6,583 nt of DNA from Candidatus Segetimicrobium genomatis. GTDB lineage: Bacteria > Sysuimicrobiota > Sysuimicrobiia > Sysuimicrobiales > Segetimicrobiaceae. Below, piece by piece: positions 5,891 through 6,583 of the stretch (position 1 is its first letter; each line of letters opens with the position of its first letter). Position numbers and translations under genes: made by a program. The DNA lies in contig VBAN01000453.1 in assembly GCA_005882445.1 (NCBI GenBank), forward strand, positions 1-6,583. The letters are read 5' to 3'. The notes beneath the pieces are model-generated. The model saw only the letters and a program-made list of their open reading frames with translations, searched no databases and was not told where the DNA came from.

Positions 5891-6541
5891 CTACCGCGCG
5901 ACGGCGTGGACGTCGCCGAAGAACTGGGTCTGGCCCAGCGTGGTGTTGCTCACCATCCGATCGGCGTACATGACCACCCGCTCCTCCACCACCCGAATGT
6001 GCCCGTATCCGGTGATCGTGCCCGACCCGGGCGTCCAGTGCAGCCGGTCGGCGAAGAGCTGGCGTCCGCTGCTGCTGGTGCCGTGAACGTTGCCGGTGAT
6101 GTCGATCTCCCGGGTGCGCGTACTATATGTACCCCGTTCGCCGGTCACGATGATCTGCCCGCCGGTCTGAAAGAAGGTCGCGTGCACACGCTTGAGGAGC
6201 ACCGTCTGTTTGTCCTGCGCCAGCGTGACGTCGGCGGCGACGACCCGCCACAGCGGATGTCCGGCCTCGTCGGAGCCCACAAGATCGCCCTGGCTGATCC
6301 GGGCGGCCGGGGGTTCGGCCAGGCGCTCCGGGCTCTCGGCCGTCCGCGCGGGATCCTCGCCTGATCCCGCCCCGGTCGACGGGCGCGGGAGGCCGGGGAC
6401 GGCGCTCGCTGCGGGCTCCGGCGACGCCGCCCGCGGCCCGCCGTGCGGCAGCATCGTCCAGACCAGGACCGCGACCAGCACGCCGGGGATCCCCCAGAAG
6501 AGGCACCGGCGCACGGCGGCCCACGCCGCGACAATGCTCAT
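5891..6541 (-). CDS. lptC: LPS export protein LptC (bitopic, periplasmic jellyroll)
   Basis: A 216-residue protein with one N-terminal membrane helix (about 14-32) after a short basic N-terminus, a Pro/Ala-rich disordered linker (about 33-80), and a periplasmic LptC-type beta-jellyroll (about 80-214). Matching features are GDLVGSDEAGHPLWRVVAADV, then strands IIVTGERGTYSTRTREIDIT, GRQLFADRLHWTPGSGTITG and ERVVMYADRMVSNT, the alternating pattern of LptC/YrbK. LptC docks on the permease jellyroll and hands LPS to LptA, which is the next gene (9-base gap). The linker of about 45 residues is longer than in E. coli LptC (191 residues in total). The ATG at 6541 has only a poor Shine-Dalgarno. The frame remains open to the window edge with no earlier usual start codon visible, so a start beyond 6583 cannot be excluded, but the membrane helix sits well with this ATG. 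Confidence 0.85.
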   Translation of the reverse strand: MSIVAAWAAVRRCLFWGIPGVLVAVLVWTMLPHGGPRAASPEPAASAVPGLPRPSTGAGSGEDPARTAESPERLAEPPAARISQGDLVGSDEAGHPLWRVVAADVTLAQDKQTVLLKRVHATFFQTGGQIIVTGERGTYSTRTREIDITGNVHGTSSSGRQLFADRLHWTPGSGTITGYGHIRVVEERVVMYADRMVSNTTLGQTQFFGDVHAVAR

Positions 6542-6583
6542 CTGCTTATCGTAACGTGGCCGGCGGGCGACTGTCCAGGGCGC
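6538..6583 (-). CDS. Possible 3' tail of an upstream operon gene
   Basis: Only 42 bases precede lptC. One frame reads RPGQSPAGHVTISR and ends in a TGA that overlaps the lptC ATG (ATGA), like the other junctions in this operon. A second frame reads ALDSRPPATLR and ends in TAA at 6548-6546, four bases before the ATG. Either could be the end of the previous gene. The piece is too short to identify the protein; genes for Kdo or other LPS steps are common in this place in other diderms. That a gene ends here is likely from the lack of any promoter-like sequence, but the frame is uncertain. Confidence 0.35.
   Translation of the reverse strand, partial: RPGQSPAGHVTISR

Noticed and set aside
1..6583. 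CRISPR array, tRNA/rRNA, insertion sequence or defence island
   Set aside because: No regularly spaced repeats, no tRNA-like cloverleaf, no transposase motifs and no terminal inverted repeats were seen by eye. The window is fully accounted for by envelope genes and one promoter region.

Overview
The window is GC-rich bacterial chromosome in which every supportable gene lies on the minus strand, so it reads from right (6583) to left (1). The gene content points to a diderm, LPS-making bacterium. It has a lipopolysaccharide transport (Lpt) gene set, next to a signal-peptide protein that joins an SLH domain to an apparent outer-membrane beta-barrel. SLH-tethered outer membranes and DUF3084 proteins are known mainly from Terrabacteria-type diderms (Cyanobacteria, Deinococcus-Thermus, Negativicutes and deep uncultivated GC-rich phyla). 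I therefore infer an uncultivated Terrabacteria-like diderm. Naming a phylum (for example Armatimonadota or the CSP1-3 lineage) would be a guess.

Layout in transcription order: a possible 3' tail of an upstream gene (6583-6538); lptC (6541-5891); lptA (5881-4919), enlarged and apparently two-domain; lptB ATPase (4922-4170); one lptF/lptG-type permease (4173-3052); a DUF3084 membrane protein (2987-2088); and a YqgF/RuvC-fold nuclease-like protein (2091-1657). Three junctions (lptA/lptB, lptB/lptF, DUF3084/YqgF) are 4-base GTGA overlaps, lptC/lptA is 9 bases apart and lptF/DUF3084 is 64 bases apart. This indicates one translationally coupled operon whose promoter lies beyond 6583.

Between 1656 and 1346 is the only sizeable gene-free stretch. 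It has an AT-rich block with a strong sigma70-type promoter on the minus strand (exact TTGACA, 18-base spacer, TAATAT), followed by a GC-rich untranslated leader of about 230 bases and a good Shine-Dalgarno. This drives the SLH-porin gene (1345 to 1), whose 3' end is cut off by the window.

Working together: LptB powers LptF/G to extract LPS from the inner membrane, and LptC and LptA carry it across the periplasm (LptD/E are not in the window). The SLH-barrel protein would fasten the outer membrane to the cell wall. The roles of DUF3084 and the YqgF-like protein are unproven; their coupling to the Lpt genes is the most interesting feature here. I see no defence system, mobile element, CRISPR array, tRNA or rRNA.
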